64,000 nt of DNA from Ochrobactrum quorumnocens. Lineage in GTDB: Bacteria; Pseudomonadota; Alphaproteobacteria; Rhizobiales; Rhizobiaceae. The notes under the pieces were generated by a model. That model made no database searches. It saw only the letters and a list, made by a program, of their open reading frames with translations, and was not told where the DNA came from. This document shows positions 8,844 to 17,758 of the stretch, in pieces; the stretch's first letter is position 1, and each line of letters opens with the position of its first letter. The stretch covers positions 2,428,501 through 2,492,500 of the forward strand of contig NZ_CP022604.1 in NCBI RefSeq assembly GCF_002278035.1, written 5' to 3'. A program made the position numbers and the translations under genes.

Positions 8844-9545
8844 ATGCGTGAGATCGTTTTCGATACGGAAACCACTGGCCTTGAACGGCTTGAGGACCGC
8901 GTGATCGAAATCGGTGGTGTGGAAATGATCAACCGCTTTCCCACGGGTCGCACGTTCCACAAATTCATCAATCCACAGGGGCGCAAGGTTCATCCCGATG
9001 CACTCGCGGTCCATGGTATTACGGACGAGCAATTGCTCACCGAGCCAAGCTTTGCCGACATTCTCGATGAATTCATGGAATTTTTCGATGGTGCAAAACT
9101 TGTCGCGCATAATGCGATGTTCGATCTTGGTTTCATCAATGCGGAATTGGGCCGCTTGGGAAAGCCGGAAATAGCCGTTGATCGCATCGTCGATACGCTT
9201 GCGCTTGCGCGCCGTCGAAATCCGATGGGCCCCAATTCGCTTGATGCGCTTTGCAAGCGTTATGGCATCGATAATTCGCACCGCACATTGCACGGCGCAT
9301 TGCTCGATTCTGAAATTCTCGCCGAAGTCTATATCGAGCTGATTGGCGGTAAACAAACCGCTCTTGGACTCAGTTCTTCCGGTGGTTCCGGTAGTGATGA
9401 CCGCTCTGAGAATGGCGGCAATATTGTCTTGCGCCAGCGTCCGAAACCATTGGCGCCACGTATCAGTGAAAAGGAACGCGCTGCGCATGATGCTCTTGTT
9501 GCGAAAATGGGCGACAAGGCAATCTGGAAAAAATACGTAAGCTGA
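8844..9545 (+). CDS. dnaQ: DNA polymerase III epsilon subunit (3'-5' proofreading exonuclease)
   Basis: DnaQ is the proofreading subunit of the replicative polymerase core. The 233-residue product has ExoI FDTETTG (6-12), ExoII VAHNAMFDLGF and ExoIII HRTLHGALLDSEILAEVY, the DEDDh pattern. After the catalytic domain comes a glycine/serine-rich linker and a C-terminal tail that would bind the alpha subunit. I chose the ATG at 8844 because AAGAGG lies at 8831-8836; the frame is open from 8775 but that extension is encoded by the intergenic repeat. It converges on secB across a shared terminator. Confidence 0.96.
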   Translation: MREIVFDTETTGLERLEDRVIEIGGVEMINRFPTGRTFHKFINPQGRKVHPDALAVHGITDEQLLTEPSFADILDEFMEFFDGAKLVAHNAMFDLGFINAELGRLGKPEIAVDRIVDTLALARRRNPMGPNSLDALCKRYGIDNSHRTLHGALLDSEILAEVYIELIGGKQTALGLSSSGGSGSDDRSENGGNIVLRQRPKPLAPRISEKERAAHDALVAKMGDKAIWKKYVS

Positions 9546-9554
9546 CGTCTAAAT

Positions 9555-9582
9555 AAAAACCCCGCAAGAGCGGGGTTTTTTT
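9555..9582. terminator. Bidirectional intrinsic terminator between dnaQ and secB
   Basis: Stem ACCCCGC (9559-9565) / GCGGGGT (9570-9576) with an AAGA loop, seven T after it on the plus strand and an A-rich run before it that becomes T on the minus strand. Confidence 0.92.
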
Positions 9583-9596
9583 GATGCGTGTAGAGA

Positions 9597-10091
9597 TTAG
9601 CTCTTTACAGCGTTCTTGGCTTCTTCTTCGGCCATACGGCTCTGGAACATCTGAGCAAAATCGATCGGATCGATCATCAGTGGTGGGTAGCCACCATTGC
9701 GCGTCGCATCAGCGATGATCTGACGAGCAAACGGGAACAGCAGACGTGGGCATTCGATGAACAGCAGCGGAAGCATGTGCTCCTGTGCGATGCCCTGAAT
9801 GCGGAAAACGCCGCCATAAACCAGCTCGGTGTTGAACAGAACGTCCTTGCCGTCAACAGCTTTGGCTTCGAGCGTGAGAACAACGTCGAAATCTGTTTCG
9901 GACAGCGGATTGGCGTTTACGTTCACATTGATGTTGATCGAAGGAGCCTTTTCGCGTGGGCGCAGCGACAGAGGCGCGCCTGGGCTTTCAAAGGAAAGAT
10001 CCTTGATGTACTGGGCCAGAATGTTGAGGGACGGCTGGGCGGTTGCGCCATTGCCGTTCTTTACTTCGCCCGCAGCGGCCTTATCGCTCAT
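9597..10091 (-). CDS. secB: Protein-export chaperone SecB
   Basis: SecB is a cytoplasmic homotetrameric chaperone that keeps pre-secretory proteins unfolded and hands them to SecA. The 164-residue product is normal for the alphaproteobacterial family. Recognisable stretches are [78 protein letters not shown]. It shares the dnaQ terminator and is read away from fxsA. No unusual feature is visible. Confidence 0.97.
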   Translation of the reverse strand: MSDKAAAGEVKNGNGATAQPSLNILAQYIKDLSFESPGAPLSLRPREKAPSININVNVNANPLSETDFDVVLTLEAKAVDGKDVLFNTELVYGGVFRIQGIAQEHMLPLLFIECPRLLFPFARQIIADATRNGGYPPLMIDPIDFAQMFQSRMAEEEAKNAVKS

Positions 10092-10206
10092 TATCGGTAT
10101 GCCTTCTCTTTAATAATTTATCTTGTTGCCCAAAAAGCAGTGATGCTTGGCTAGCATGTGTGCGTAGATGAGGCAAGAAACCGTTTTTAAGTTAGTATTT
10201 GCGCGA

Positions 10207-10728
10207 TTAGCGATCCTTGCGATCGGGATTCCATGGTGAGTTTTCATCCGGCTTTGCGGTATAATCTTCCGGGTCCAGATCGATCACGTTGTTTTCTTTA
10301 GGCTCATATGAGTTTTCTCTGGGTTCATACGGACGATAGGCTTCGGAATAGCGTGTCGAGGCGGTCGCGACGACCAGCCGATTGCGCACAAACCGGTTCC
10401 AGACAAGATTGCGAATAAACGGAACGAAAAGCAGAAGTCCGATGGCGCTTGTGACAAAGCCGGGCACGATCAGCATGATAGCGGCGACAACGATCATCGC
10501 TCCATGCATCATTTCGCGGTCCGGCACGCGTCCTGCAGCACTTTCGGCGCGGATGCGCTGCAGCAGCCCGAAGCCCTGTACACGCAGCAGGAAAAAGCCG
10601 AGCATGGCGCTAAGGATAATGAGACCAAGCGTAGCAAACACACCGATTTCGCTGCCGACGATCACAAAACCTGCAATCTCGATGAATGGCATTGCCAGTA
10701 TGGCAAGGGGTGCAAGGGAAGAGGACAC
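10207..10728 (-). CDS. fxsA: FxsA family membrane protein
   Basis: FxsA is a cytoplasmic-membrane protein best known in E. coli for relieving exclusion of phage T7 by the F plasmid; its normal job is not established. The 173-residue product has the family core with hydrophobic segments at about 7-24, 28-48 and 80-103, and the motif LRVQGFGLLQRIR between segments two and three. The C-terminal third is hydrophilic and rich in E, N and P. It is divergent from the Tim44-domain gene. The 248 bases between the two starts contain no site I can name with confidence. Confidence 0.85.
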   Translation of the reverse strand: MSSSLAPLAILAMPFIEIAGFVIVGSEIGVFATLGLIILSAMLGFFLLRVQGFGLLQRIRAESAAGRVPDREMMHGAMIVVAAIMLIVPGFVTSAIGLLLFVPFIRNLVWNRFVRNRLVVATASTRYSEAYRPYEPRENSYEPKENNVIDLDPEDYTAKPDENSPWNPDRKDR

Positions 10729-10976
10729 GTCGATTATGACCTTATGTTGATTTGCGTTTGTAATGAAGCAAACTTCATTCGCTTGTTCTATTCATGACAT
10801 ACATGCAAAAATGCTTCGCATTCTTACGAAATTGAAACTCTCTATCATACAATATCAGATAGGTATGCGTGATCGGGATTTGAATGATCAGTGAAGCCGA
10901 TCTATATGTATATGTAACGAAATTGACGACGTGAGACGGATTCGTAATCCTGAAACGTCCATTGGTGGCAGGCGGT

Positions 10977-11672
10977 ATGGAATTTTTTGATTTTGGCACG
11001 ATATTCTTCTTCATTGCGGCGGTGGTAATCTTTCTTCAGTTGAGGAATGTTCTTGGCCGCCGTACGGGAAATGAAAAACCGCCAATAGATCCATATACTT
11101 CCGCACGTAATACCGATGCCCAGACTGCAAGTGGCGAAACCGACAATGTCGTTTCCCTGCCGCAGCGTCCCGGTGAAAAGGATTTTACCGCAATCGACAA
11201 GGTCGCGCCTGCTGGTACGCCTATTAATGATGGGCTCCGTGCCATTCAGGCAGCCGATCCAACTTTCGACCCCGCAAGTTTCGTTGATGGCGTGAAGATC
11301 GCTTATGAAATGATCGTGATGTCTTTTGCCGACGGCGACCGTAAGGTTTTGAAAAACCTTTTGTCTAAGGACGTCTATGAGGGCTTTGTCTCGGCAATCG
11401 ATGAGCGCGAAGCACGCGGTGAAAGCACACGCTCAACCTTTGTAGGCATTGATAAGGCAGAAATCGCCAATGCCGAAATGAAGGGCTCGGAGGCGCACGT
11501 CACGCTCAATATCGTGAGCCAGATGATTTCTTCCACACTCGACAAGGACGGTAATCTCGTCGAAGGCGATCAGGAAAACGTCGTCGAGATCCGCGACCTC
11601 TGGACCTTTGCCCGCGATACACGTTCGCGCGATCCAAACTGGAAGCTTGTCGCGACCGAAGCCGAAGACTAA
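10977..11672 (+). CDS. Tim44/TimA domain-containing membrane-anchored protein
   Basis: The 231-residue product has one N-terminal hydrophobic segment (FGTIFFFIAAVVIFLQLRNVLG, here described by its ends) and then a linker rich in charged residues. The C-terminal Tim44-like domain begins near FDPASFVDGVKIAYEMIVMSFADGDRKVLKNLLS. In mitochondria Tim44 anchors the import motor; in alphaproteobacteria the family (TimA) is membrane-associated and its role is not settled. The frame is open from 10962, but I chose the ATG at 10977 because it starts the conserved MEFFDFGTIFF and follows GGCAGGCGG. The mltA-smr-xre genes follow on the same strand. Confidence 0.85.
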   Translation: MEFFDFGTIFFFIAAVVIFLQLRNVLGRRTGNEKPPIDPYTSARNTDAQTASGETDNVVSLPQRPGEKDFTAIDKVAPAGTPINDGLRAIQAADPTFDPASFVDGVKIAYEMIVMSFADGDRKVLKNLLSKDVYEGFVSAIDEREARGESTRSTFVGIDKAEIANAEMKGSEAHVTLNIVSQMISSTLDKDGNLVEGDQENVVEIRDLWTFARDTRSRDPNWKLVATEAED

Positions 11673-11710
11673 AGAGAGTTGACGATTCAGGGCCGCACTT
11701 TTTTACCTTG

Positions 11711-11756
11711 CGCATTATCCGACGCAAAACCGCTCCGCACTTTTGCTGGAAATGCT
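11711..11756 (-). repeat. Dispersed palindromic repeat, copy 2 (diverged)
   Basis: The minus strand reads GCATTTCCAGCAAAAGTG ... CGGTTTTGCGTCGGATAATGCGC. It matches the repeat family core with several changes and lies 30 bases before the mltA start. Confidence 0.6.
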
Positions 11757-11785
11757 GAGTTAGCGGCCCTTTTAATTAGTGACGG

Positions 11786-12937
11786 ATGCGGCTTGTGCAT
11801 AATCTGGCGAACATCATACGACCGGTCAGTTTTTCAGATTGCCCGGGCTGGGATCACGACGATCAGGCACTCGCCTTTTCGGCTTTTCGCCGTTCAGCCG
11901 ATTATGCGGAACATAATCGCTATAACAGCGGCAGCCTCGGTATCAGTTTCGAGGCGCTTGCACCGGCTTTTGCTGCTGCCCGTTCCCTTGATAAACCCGA
12001 TACTGCGCAGGCGCGGGCTTTCTTTGAAGAGCATTTCGTCCCGTGCCGTATTGATGCCGAAGGTTTTGTGACGGCCTTCTATGAACCGGAAATTGAAGCT
12101 TCGCGTAAGCCAGATGCGCATTTCATAGTGCCGTTTCTCAAAAAACCCGACGATCTGGTGAAAGTTACGGATGAGAACCGCCCTGCCGGGCTTGATGCCT
12201 CCTTCGCTTTCGCGCGCAAAACGCTACAAGGCATTGAGGAATACGATGATCGCCGGGCAATCGAACAGGGCAGTCTTAAAGAACATGGGCTTGAACTTGC
12301 CTACGTGGCTGACCGTGTTGATGCCTTCTTCGCCCATGTGCAGGGGGCTGCGCGGTTAAAACTCACCGATGGCAGTTTTATGCGTATCACCTATGCGGCC
12401 AAAACCGGCCATCCTTTTACAGGAATCGGACGTATTCTGGTGGCGGAAGGCGAGATTTCTGCAGATGAAATCTCCATGCAAACGATCCGCCAATGGTTGA
12501 GAGAGTACCCGGATCGGGCCGACGATCTCATCTGGCAGAACCGCTCCTATATTTTCTTCCGCGAAGCACCTGTTGATGATCTGAATGTGGGGCAAATCGC
12601 TGCGGCCAAAGTCCCGCTGACCGCTGGACGTTCAATTGCGGTCGATAGATTTTTGCACACGTTCGGGACGCCCTTTTATGTCGATGCACCAAGCGTTACA
12701 GCGTTCGATAATGCCCCATTCTCGCGCCTCATGATTGCGCAGGATACCGGCACGGCGATTGTCGGTCCGGCGCGTGGTGATCTCTTTGCGGGATCGGGGG
12801 ATGCCGCAGGCGAGATCGCCGGTGGCATCAAGAACAAGGCCGATTTTTATGCGCTTATTCCGCGCGCCAGTGCATCGGCCCTAAAATCGAATACGATTTT
12901 AGGGAAGCAGGCACGAGGCCCTATGGGGCGGGACTGA
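11786..12937 (+). CDS. mltA: Murein transglycosylase A (MltA domain and 3D domain)
   Basis: MltA cleaves peptidoglycan between MurNAc and GlcNAc, forming 1,6-anhydro-MurNAc. The 383-residue product contains the MltA barrel (about 70-270, with GFVTAFYEPEIEAS and LEHGLELAYV-like stretches) and the 3D domain with MIAQDTGTAIVGPARGDLF near 310-330, which supplies the catalytic aspartate. No signal peptide or lipobox is visible: the N-terminus MRLVHNLANIIRPVSF leads straight into the domain. An in-frame TGA lies at 11780-11782, so there is no upstream extension. The C-terminus (ALKSNTILGK) is encoded by a perfect 11-bp palindrome. It starts an operon with smr and xre. Confidence 0.88.
   Translation: MRLVHNLANIIRPVSFSDCPGWDHDDQALAFSAFRRSADYAEHNRYNSGSLGISFEALAPAFAAARSLDKPDTAQARAFFEEHFVPCRIDAEGFVTAFYEPEIEASRKPDAHFIVPFLKKPDDLVKVTDENRPAGLDASFAFARKTLQGIEEYDDRRAIEQGSLKEHGLELAYVADRVDAFFAHVQGAARLKLTDGSFMRITYAAKTGHPFTGIGRILVAEGEISADEISMQTIRQWLREYPDRADDLIWQNRSYIFFREAPVDDLNVGQIAAAKVPLTAGRSIAVDRFLHTFGTPFYVDAPSVTAFDNAPFSRLMIAQDTGTAIVGPARGDLFAGSGDAAGEIAGGIKNKADFYALIPRASASALKSNTILGKQARGPMGRD
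12879..12904. repeat. Perfect inverted repeat in the 3' end of mltA
   Basis: CCCTAAAATCG (12879-12889) / CGATTTTAGGG (12894-12904) with an AATA loop. It lies inside the coding frame, 11 codons before the stop. There is no T-run, so it is not a normal terminator. Confidence 0.8.
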
Positions 12938-12940
12938 TCG

Positions 12941-13537
12941 ATGTCGCCCAAAACCGAAAAGCCCGCGAAAGATTGTCTGAGACCAGAAGATCGCATCCTC
13001 TGGGAAACCGTTGCTAAAACGGCCAAACCGCTGGTGGGCAAAAAGTCCGCTGTAGAGGAAGAGTTTCCGGATTTCAAAGCTGTGATGGCGCAGGAGGTTG
13101 ATAAAAAGCCTTCGCAAAAAACACCCTCGCCTTCGAGCGAGCCAGCGACGCCGAAAAAGAAGCTTACCTCTCTCAAGGAAATGCCGATCCATAGCTTTGA
13201 TCGGCCGACGCACCGCAAGATTTCCAAGGGACGTGTGGATATCGAAGCGCGTATCGATCTGCATGGGCTCACGCAGAACGATGCCTATGAGCTGCTTTAC
13301 GGATTTTTGCTGAGCGCACATGCCCGCGGGCTCAAGCACGTGATGGTCATTACCGGAAAAGGCCGCTCATTTGGCAGCGAAGGCGTGCTGAAACAGGCCG
13401 TGCCGCACTGGTTCTCGACGCCGTTGTTCCGGCTTCTGGTGAGCGCCTATGAAGATGCAGCCCATCATCATGGCGGTCACGGCGCGCTTTATGTGCGTCT
13501 GCGCAAGCAGACGCAGAACGGGAGTCTGATCCGATGA
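12941..13537 (+). CDS. Smr/MutS2 C-terminal domain protein
   Basis: The 198-residue product has a low-complexity charged N-terminal half (about 1-95) and a C-terminal Smr domain beginning IEARIDLHGLTQNDAYELL, with VITGKGRSFGSEGVLK and ending in HGALYVRLRKQ. Smr domains nick DNA or RNA; the DLHG, ITGKG and G-A-L-Y/V-R motifs are the diagnostic ones. In bacteria free-standing Smr proteins have recently been linked to cleaving mRNA under stalled ribosomes, but that role here is only an inference. It follows mltA by 3 bases and overlaps the XRE gene by ATGA. Confidence 0.88.
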   Translation: MSPKTEKPAKDCLRPEDRILWETVAKTAKPLVGKKSAVEEEFPDFKAVMAQEVDKKPSQKTPSPSSEPATPKKKLTSLKEMPIHSFDRPTHRKISKGRVDIEARIDLHGLTQNDAYELLYGFLLSAHARGLKHVMVITGKGRSFGSEGVLKQAVPHWFSTPLFRLLVSAYEDAAHHHGGHGALYVRLRKQTQNGSLIR

Positions 13538-13935
13538 CCCCTTTTGGCAAACGTCTGCGCGAATTGCGTGACGAGCGCAATGTGACGCAAAAGGAAATGG
13601 CGGCAGCCTTACGCGTTTCGCCTGCCTACCTTTCAGCGCTTGAACATGGACGGCGTGGACAGCCGACCTGGGATCTGCTGCAACGCATCATCACCTATTT
13701 CAATATTATCTGGGACGAGGCCGAAGAGCTGCAAAATCTGGCGGCGGTTTCGCATCCCCGCGTGGTGATCGACACCTCAGGACTATCGCCACAGGCGACC
13801 GAGCTTGCCAATCTCCTCGCCCGCAACATTCGCATCATTGATCGCGAGACGATCAAACATTTAAGCGAAGAAATAGAAGCCGCGCGCAAACGCCGCCGCG
13901 GCTTTAAGCCATTAGCCCCATCGGCTCTAAAATAG
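13534..13935 (+). CDS. XRE family helix-turn-helix transcriptional regulator
   Basis: The 133-residue product has an N-terminal Cro/CI-type helix-turn-helix at about 4-60 (FGKRLRELRDERNVTQKEMA, then VSPAYLSALEHGRRGQPTW), followed by a helical C-terminal part ending in a basic stretch RKRRRGF. The target is unknown. Overlap with smr and closeness to mltA suggest co-transcription, and similar regulators occupy this place in related genomes as far as I recall. Its last nine bases overlap the 3' end of the DUF1402 gene on the other strand. Confidence 0.9.
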   Translation: MTPFGKRLRELRDERNVTQKEMAAALRVSPAYLSALEHGRRGQPTWDLLQRIITYFNIIWDEAEELQNLAAVSHPRVVIDTSGLSPQATELANLLARNIRIIDRETIKHLSEEIEAARKRRRGFKPLAPSALK

Positions 13936-14892
13936 CGCTTTCAGCTCGTCGAGCTTGGTGTTGACCAGCCAGCCATAATAGTTTTCCTGCGGCATCAATG
14001 GTGCCTGACCGGACGCTTTGCGCTGAGCATTTTCATTGGCAAGCGCACGGGCGCGGACTTCTGCACCGCCGGTATTATAAAGGGTTGCGGTCAGGCCGGG
14101 ATTCTTAGAAATGTCGAAATCGGCAATCTGGCGATAGGCAGTGATCGATTGCTTAAGCGTTGCCGCGATGTATGGCAGCGTGAGATCGGGGTCCATGATG
14201 GTTTTGTAGACCACATTTCCGTTCTCGGCGTTCAGCTTCGGCAGGCCGGATACACGATTGACCATGTCCGACATCTGCAGTGCAGTCAGCGGATTGATCT
14301 GGCCAAGGCCGAATGTCTGACCTGCATAGAAAGGCTGGAAGAAGACCGCACTGAAACGGTTGTTCGGATAGGCTTTGCCACCCAGGGACTTTCCACGAAA
14401 CTGCTTGTTCCAGACCGTCTCACGGCAACCCCACAGCGAATAGCTGTCTTTGAACTTGAGGCACTCCGAAAACTCCGGGCGCTTCACGAACTGGCCGATG
14501 CTTTCGCCATCATAGCCAAAACTCACGCCCTGGTTCACATAGGACATAGCCTTGACGTAATAGGTCTGTAGCCTGTCATAAACGTCGACATTATAGGTGT
14601 GTTCGCCAACGATGGCGCCGACGATATGGATCGGATCAATGCCGTAAGCCGAAGCGGTCGATTTGATTTTCGAGCGCAGCGAAGCATCTTTTTTCAGAAG
14701 ATTATAAATCTTGCGATACTTGGCTTCATAGGTCGTGCTCAGTTCCTTGGTGCGCTTGGCCGAAGCGCCGGGAATGGGCGGCTGATCGTCATTGCGGTTT
14801 CCCGGCGGCACGCTAACAGCTGCGAAGGCGCTCTGGCAGGAGAAAGCGATAGCAAGGCAGATGCCTGCAATACGGTTCAATCGGCTGGTCAT
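13927..14892 (-). CDS. DUF1402 family exported protein
   Basis: The 321-residue product has a clear Sec signal peptide (LNRIAGICLAIAFSCQSAFA then AVSV). The mature part is one globular domain with SAYGIDPIHIVGAIVGEHTYN near 115, where the conserved glutamate followed by H/T-Y-N resembles the active-site region of lysozyme-like transglycosylases, and a later stretch GQTFGLGQINPLTALQMS, which looks like the GxxQ/M signature of that fold. I recognise the family as DUF1402, found in Rhizobiales; a peptidoglycan-lytic role is an inference from these motifs. It converges on the XRE gene with a 9-base overlap and no terminator between them. Confidence 0.85.
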   Translation of the reverse strand: MTSRLNRIAGICLAIAFSCQSAFAAVSVPPGNRNDDQPPIPGASAKRTKELSTTYEAKYRKIYNLLKKDASLRSKIKSTASAYGIDPIHIVGAIVGEHTYNVDVYDRLQTYYVKAMSYVNQGVSFGYDGESIGQFVKRPEFSECLKFKDSYSLWGCRETVWNKQFRGKSLGGKAYPNNRFSAVFFQPFYAGQTFGLGQINPLTALQMSDMVNRVSGLPKLNAENGNVVYKTIMDPDLTLPYIAATLKQSITAYRQIADFDISKNPGLTATLYNTGGAEVRARALANENAQRKASGQAPLMPQENYYGWLVNTKLDELKALF

Positions 14893-15000
14893 TGCGCGGT
14901 AACGGCCCCAATATGGTTAATAGAGCGCCGTGCGCCCCAGTGGGCGCACAAAGGTCGCTCTATCAGTTCAAACTATGCAGTAGCATGTAAAAGTTGGCGC

Positions 15001-15037
15001 AAAATAAAAAACCCCCTCGATGAAGTCGAGGGGATTT
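15001..15037 (-). terminator. Intrinsic terminator downstream of hslU
   Basis: Stem CCCCTCGA (15013-15020) / TCGAGGGG (15026-15033), loop TGAAG. The A-run at 15001-15011 becomes the T-run on the minus strand, right after the hslU stop. Confidence 0.9.
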
Positions 15038-15090
15038 TTGTGTTTCAGGATTATGGGACCCGAGCGTGGCTTTCTGGTCACTTTCTGCTT

Positions 15091-16395
15091 TTAGAGAATG
15101 AAACGCGACAGGTCCGTATTCTTGGCAAGATCGCCAACGGTTTTGCGGACATAATCGCCATCCACCTTGAAAGCAGAGCCGGATTTATCGGGTGCATTAT
15201 AGGAAATGTCGTCCAGGACCCGTTCCATCACCGTCTGCAAGCGACGTGCACCGATATTCTCGACCGTCGAATTCAGATCGACGGCAATATCGGCCAAAGC
15301 GTCAATCGCGTCATCGGTAATATCAAGCTTCACTTCTTCCGTCGCCATCAGGGCAATATATTGCTTGATCAGGCTGACTTCGGTTTCGGTGAGAATTCGG
15401 CGGAAATCTTCACGCGTCAGAGCGTTCAATTCCACACGGATCGGCAAACGACCCTGAAGTTCCGGCAGAAGGTCTGAAGGCTTGGAAACGTGGAAAGCGC
15501 CCGATGCAATAAACAGGATATGATCGGTTTTCACCGGACCATATTTTGTTGCAACGGTCGTACCTTCAACGAGCGGCAGCAGATCGCGTTGCACGCCTTC
15601 GCGTGATACACCTGCCCCCATTCCGCCTTCGCGCGAAGCGATTTTGTCGATTTCGTCGAGGAAAACGATACCGTCATTTTCGGTCGAACGCAGGGCTTCC
15701 TGAATAAGCTGATCCTGATCGAGCAGCTTGTCGGATTCGTCGTTGATCAGGATTGCATAGGATTCCTTGACCGTGGTCTTGCGCGTCTTGGTGCGTCCGC
15801 CCATGGCCTTGCCGAAAATATCGCCGATATTGATCATGCCAATATTGGCGCCCGGCATACCTGGGATTTCGAAATTCTGACCAGCACCCGTATCGGCAAC
15901 TTCGATCTCGATTTCCTTGTCGTCCAGCTCGCCTTCACGCAGTTTCTTGCGGAAGCTGTCACGCGTGGCGGGGCTGGCCGTTTTGCCGACAAGACCGTCG
16001 AGCACACGCTCTTCGGCATTGATATGCGCCTTGGCCTTCACTTCCTCGCGCTTCTTTTCACGCACGAGGCCAATCGCAGCTTCCACCAGATCACGGATGA
16101 TCTGTTCGACATCGCGACCGACATAGCCGACCTCGGTGAACTTGGTGGCTTCAACCTTGATGAAAGGGGCACCGGCAAGCTTGGCCAGACGACGGGAGAT
16201 TTCCGTCTTACCAACGCCAGTCGGTCCGATCATCAGGATGTTCTTTGGCATGACCTCTTCGCGCATCTGGCCTTCCAGCTGCTGGCGGCGCCAGCGATTG
16301 CGAAGTGCAATAGCCACGGCGCGCTTGGCGTCGTTCTGGCCGATGATGAAGCGGTCAAGCTCGGAGACGATTTCACGGGGAGAAAAATTACTCAT
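15091..16395 (-). CDS. hslU: ATP-dependent protease ATPase subunit HslU (ClpY)
   Basis: HslU is the AAA+ unfoldase that feeds proteins into the HslV peptidase. The 434-residue product has the P-loop GPTGVGKT (57-64), the pore motif region GYVGRDVE, Walker [12 protein letters not shown] and ends in LSRFIL, the C-terminal tail that docks into HslV. The frame is open from 16416, but [10 protein letters not shown] at 16395 is the conserved start. The gene is last in hslV-DUF2585-hslU, with 2 bases between the DUF2585 stop and this start. The operon appears heat-shock controlled. Confidence 0.97.
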   Translation of the reverse strand: MSNFSPREIVSELDRFIIGQNDAKRAVAIALRNRWRRQQLEGQMREEVMPKNILMIGPTGVGKTEISRRLAKLAGAPFIKVEATKFTEVGYVGRDVEQIIRDLVEAAIGLVREKKREEVKAKAHINAEERVLDGLVGKTASPATRDSFRKKLREGELDDKEIEIEVADTGAGQNFEIPGMPGANIGMINIGDIFGKAMGGRTKTRKTTVKESYAILINDESDKLLDQDQLIQEALRSTENDGIVFLDEIDKIASREGGMGAGVSREGVQRDLLPLVEGTTVATKYGPVKTDHILFIASGAFHVSKPSDLLPELQGRLPIRVELNALTREDFRRILTETEVSLIKQYIALMATEEVKLDITDDAIDALADIAVDLNSTVENIGARRLQTVMERVLDDISYNAPDKSGSAFKVDGDYVRKTVGDLAKNTDLSRFIL

Positions 16396-16397
16396 GA

Positions 16398-16988
16398 TTA
16401 TAACCCGGTTTGCCACTGCTTGATGAACTCGAACGGATGCAGCAGCATGATCACGTTGAGCGTAAGGTTGTCGCGGATGATAATCAGCGCAAGAACTTCG
16501 AAGAACAGCGCTAAAGCGACGGTGATTTTTGTTGGCAGCTTTGCAGCAAGCAAAAAGCCGATCAGGGCAGCGATGGTATCGGAAACCGAATTCACAATGC
16601 TATCGCCGAAATAGTCCACCGAGGACGTATTGGCGCGATAGCGCTCGATAATGAAATTCGAGTTTTCGACCAGTTCCCAGACGGCTTCAACGCCGACTGC
16701 CATGGCAAGCCTCAAGCCAAGCGGGGCTTTGGGTGCGATGACGCTCAGAAGCCAATAGAACAGAAAACCGTGAATGATGTGCGAGAGCGTATACCAGTCG
16801 GCTATATGCTGCGAGTTCTCAGACATCAGCGAACCGGACCATAATTTTATGATGCCGCATTCGCACATGGGTATCCGTCCATCGAGATAAAGCCAGGAGG
16901 CCTGTATCGCGAGAATGGCAAGGACGATCAGAGCACCTAAGCCCCAACGTTGTGTTTTAGAAGTTGAGGCTTGCGCTATTGAGCTCAT
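16398..16988 (-). CDS. DUF2585 family membrane protein (UPF0314)
   Basis: The 196-residue product has about four or five hydrophobic segments (about 15-35, 66-84, 92-108, 132-148, 152-170) and conserved stretches such as [31 protein letters not shown] and [14 protein letters not shown] recognise it as DUF2585, a family of unknown function in Rhizobiales. It lies between hslV and hslU, overlapping hslV by ATGA, so it is co-translated with the heat-shock protease. That placement hints at a role linked to membrane protein quality control, but nothing in the sequence proves it. Confidence 0.87.
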   Translation of the reverse strand: MSSIAQASTSKTQRWGLGALIVLAILAIQASWLYLDGRIPMCECGIIKLWSGSLMSENSQHIADWYTLSHIIHGFLFYWLLSVIAPKAPLGLRLAMAVGVEAVWELVENSNFIIERYRANTSSVDYFGDSIVNSVSDTIAALIGFLLAAKLPTKITVALALFFEVLALIIIRDNLTLNVIMLLHPFEFIKQWQTGL

Positions 16989-17539
16989 TCGGCGTCGAGG
17001 CTTTCAACAAGAATGCTATGATTGGTATAGATGCAGATATCGGCTGCAATCTCCATCGCCTTGCGGGCGATTTCCTCGGCATCCTTGTCTGTGTCGATCA
17101 GTGCACGCGCTGCGGCCAGTGCGTAATTACCGCCCGAGCCGATGGCCATGACGCCATGTTCTGGTTCAAGCACGTCGCCTGTCCCGGTCAGCGCCAGCGT
17201 AACCTTGCTGTCAGCAACCAGCATCATCGCTTCGAGGCGGCGTAAATAACGGTCGGTGCGCCAGTCCTTGGCGAGCTCGACAGAGGCGCGCATCAGCTGG
17301 TCAGGATATTGTTCGAGCTTGGCTTCAAGACGCTCAAGCAGTGTGAAGGCATCAGCTGTGGCACCGGCGAAGCCGGCAATGACGTTGCCTTTGCCGATGC
17401 GGCGCACTTTGCGCGCATTGCCCTTCATTACGGTGTTGCCGAGCGAGACCTGCCCGTCACCAGCAATAACAACCTTGCCGCCCTTGCGAACGGTGACAAT
17501 GGTCGTGCCGTAAATTGTCGTGGGATTGTGTTCGATCAT
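16985..17539 (-). CDS. hslV: ATP-dependent protease peptidase subunit HslV (ClpQ)
   Basis: HslV is the proteasome-like N-terminal threonine peptidase that forms a double hexamer and is capped by HslU. The 184-residue product carries an alphaproteobacterial leader of 11 residues before the active [10 protein letters not shown]; the catalytic nucleophile is Thr12 after processing at Gly11. [21 protein letters not shown] and [16 protein letters not shown] are conserved. It is the first gene of hslV-DUF2585-hslU. A sequence matching the RpoH promoter lies 68-99 bases upstream. Confidence 0.97.
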   Translation of the reverse strand: MIEHNPTTIYGTTIVTVRKGGKVVIAGDGQVSLGNTVMKGNARKVRRIGKGNVIAGFAGATADAFTLLERLEAKLEQYPDQLMRASVELAKDWRTDRYLRRLEAMMLVADSKVTLALTGTGDVLEPEHGVMAIGSGGNYALAAARALIDTDKDAEEIARKAMEIAADICIYTNHSILVESLDAE

Positions 17540-17606
17540 GGATCACTCCTTTGGCGACCTGTACGTTTCCATCTGGCAAACGCATAAGCCCCTGATATGG
17601 GCCCCG

Positions 17607-17638
17607 ATATGGGGGAAGCCTCGGTTCGTCGGCTCAAG
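17607..17638 (-). promoter_or_regulatory. RpoH (sigma-32)-type heat-shock promoter of hslV
   Basis: On the minus strand CTTGAG (17638-17633) is followed after 18 bases by CCCCATAT (17614-17607). This agrees with the alphaproteobacterial RpoH pattern CTTGAA-N17/18-CCCCAT-type and lies 68 bases before the hslV ATG. Confidence 0.75.
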
Positions 17639-17702
17639 AGCTAACTGAATCGGGTTTCGTTGTGAATATTTAAGAAGCGTCTGGCAAAATGCAAATGGGT
17701 TC

Positions 17703-17750
17703 ACGCGCATTCAAAAAAGTGGGAATCGGTTTTTGGATTAAATGCGCGTG
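17703..17750 (+). repeat. Dispersed palindromic repeat, copy 3 (tandem pair, first)
   Basis: Arms ACGCGCATT / AATGCGCGT around the family core AAAGTGGGAATCGGTTTTT. The 359-base hslV-hisB gap otherwise holds only the hslV promoter, copy 4 and the hisB ribosome site. Confidence 0.8.
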
Positions 17751-17758
17751 AGGAAAAA

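Noticed and set aside
14599..15477. A 292-codon open frame on the plus strand across the DUF1402 start and the hslU end
   Set aside because: It crosses a terminator and is antisense to two real genes; the product has no domain.
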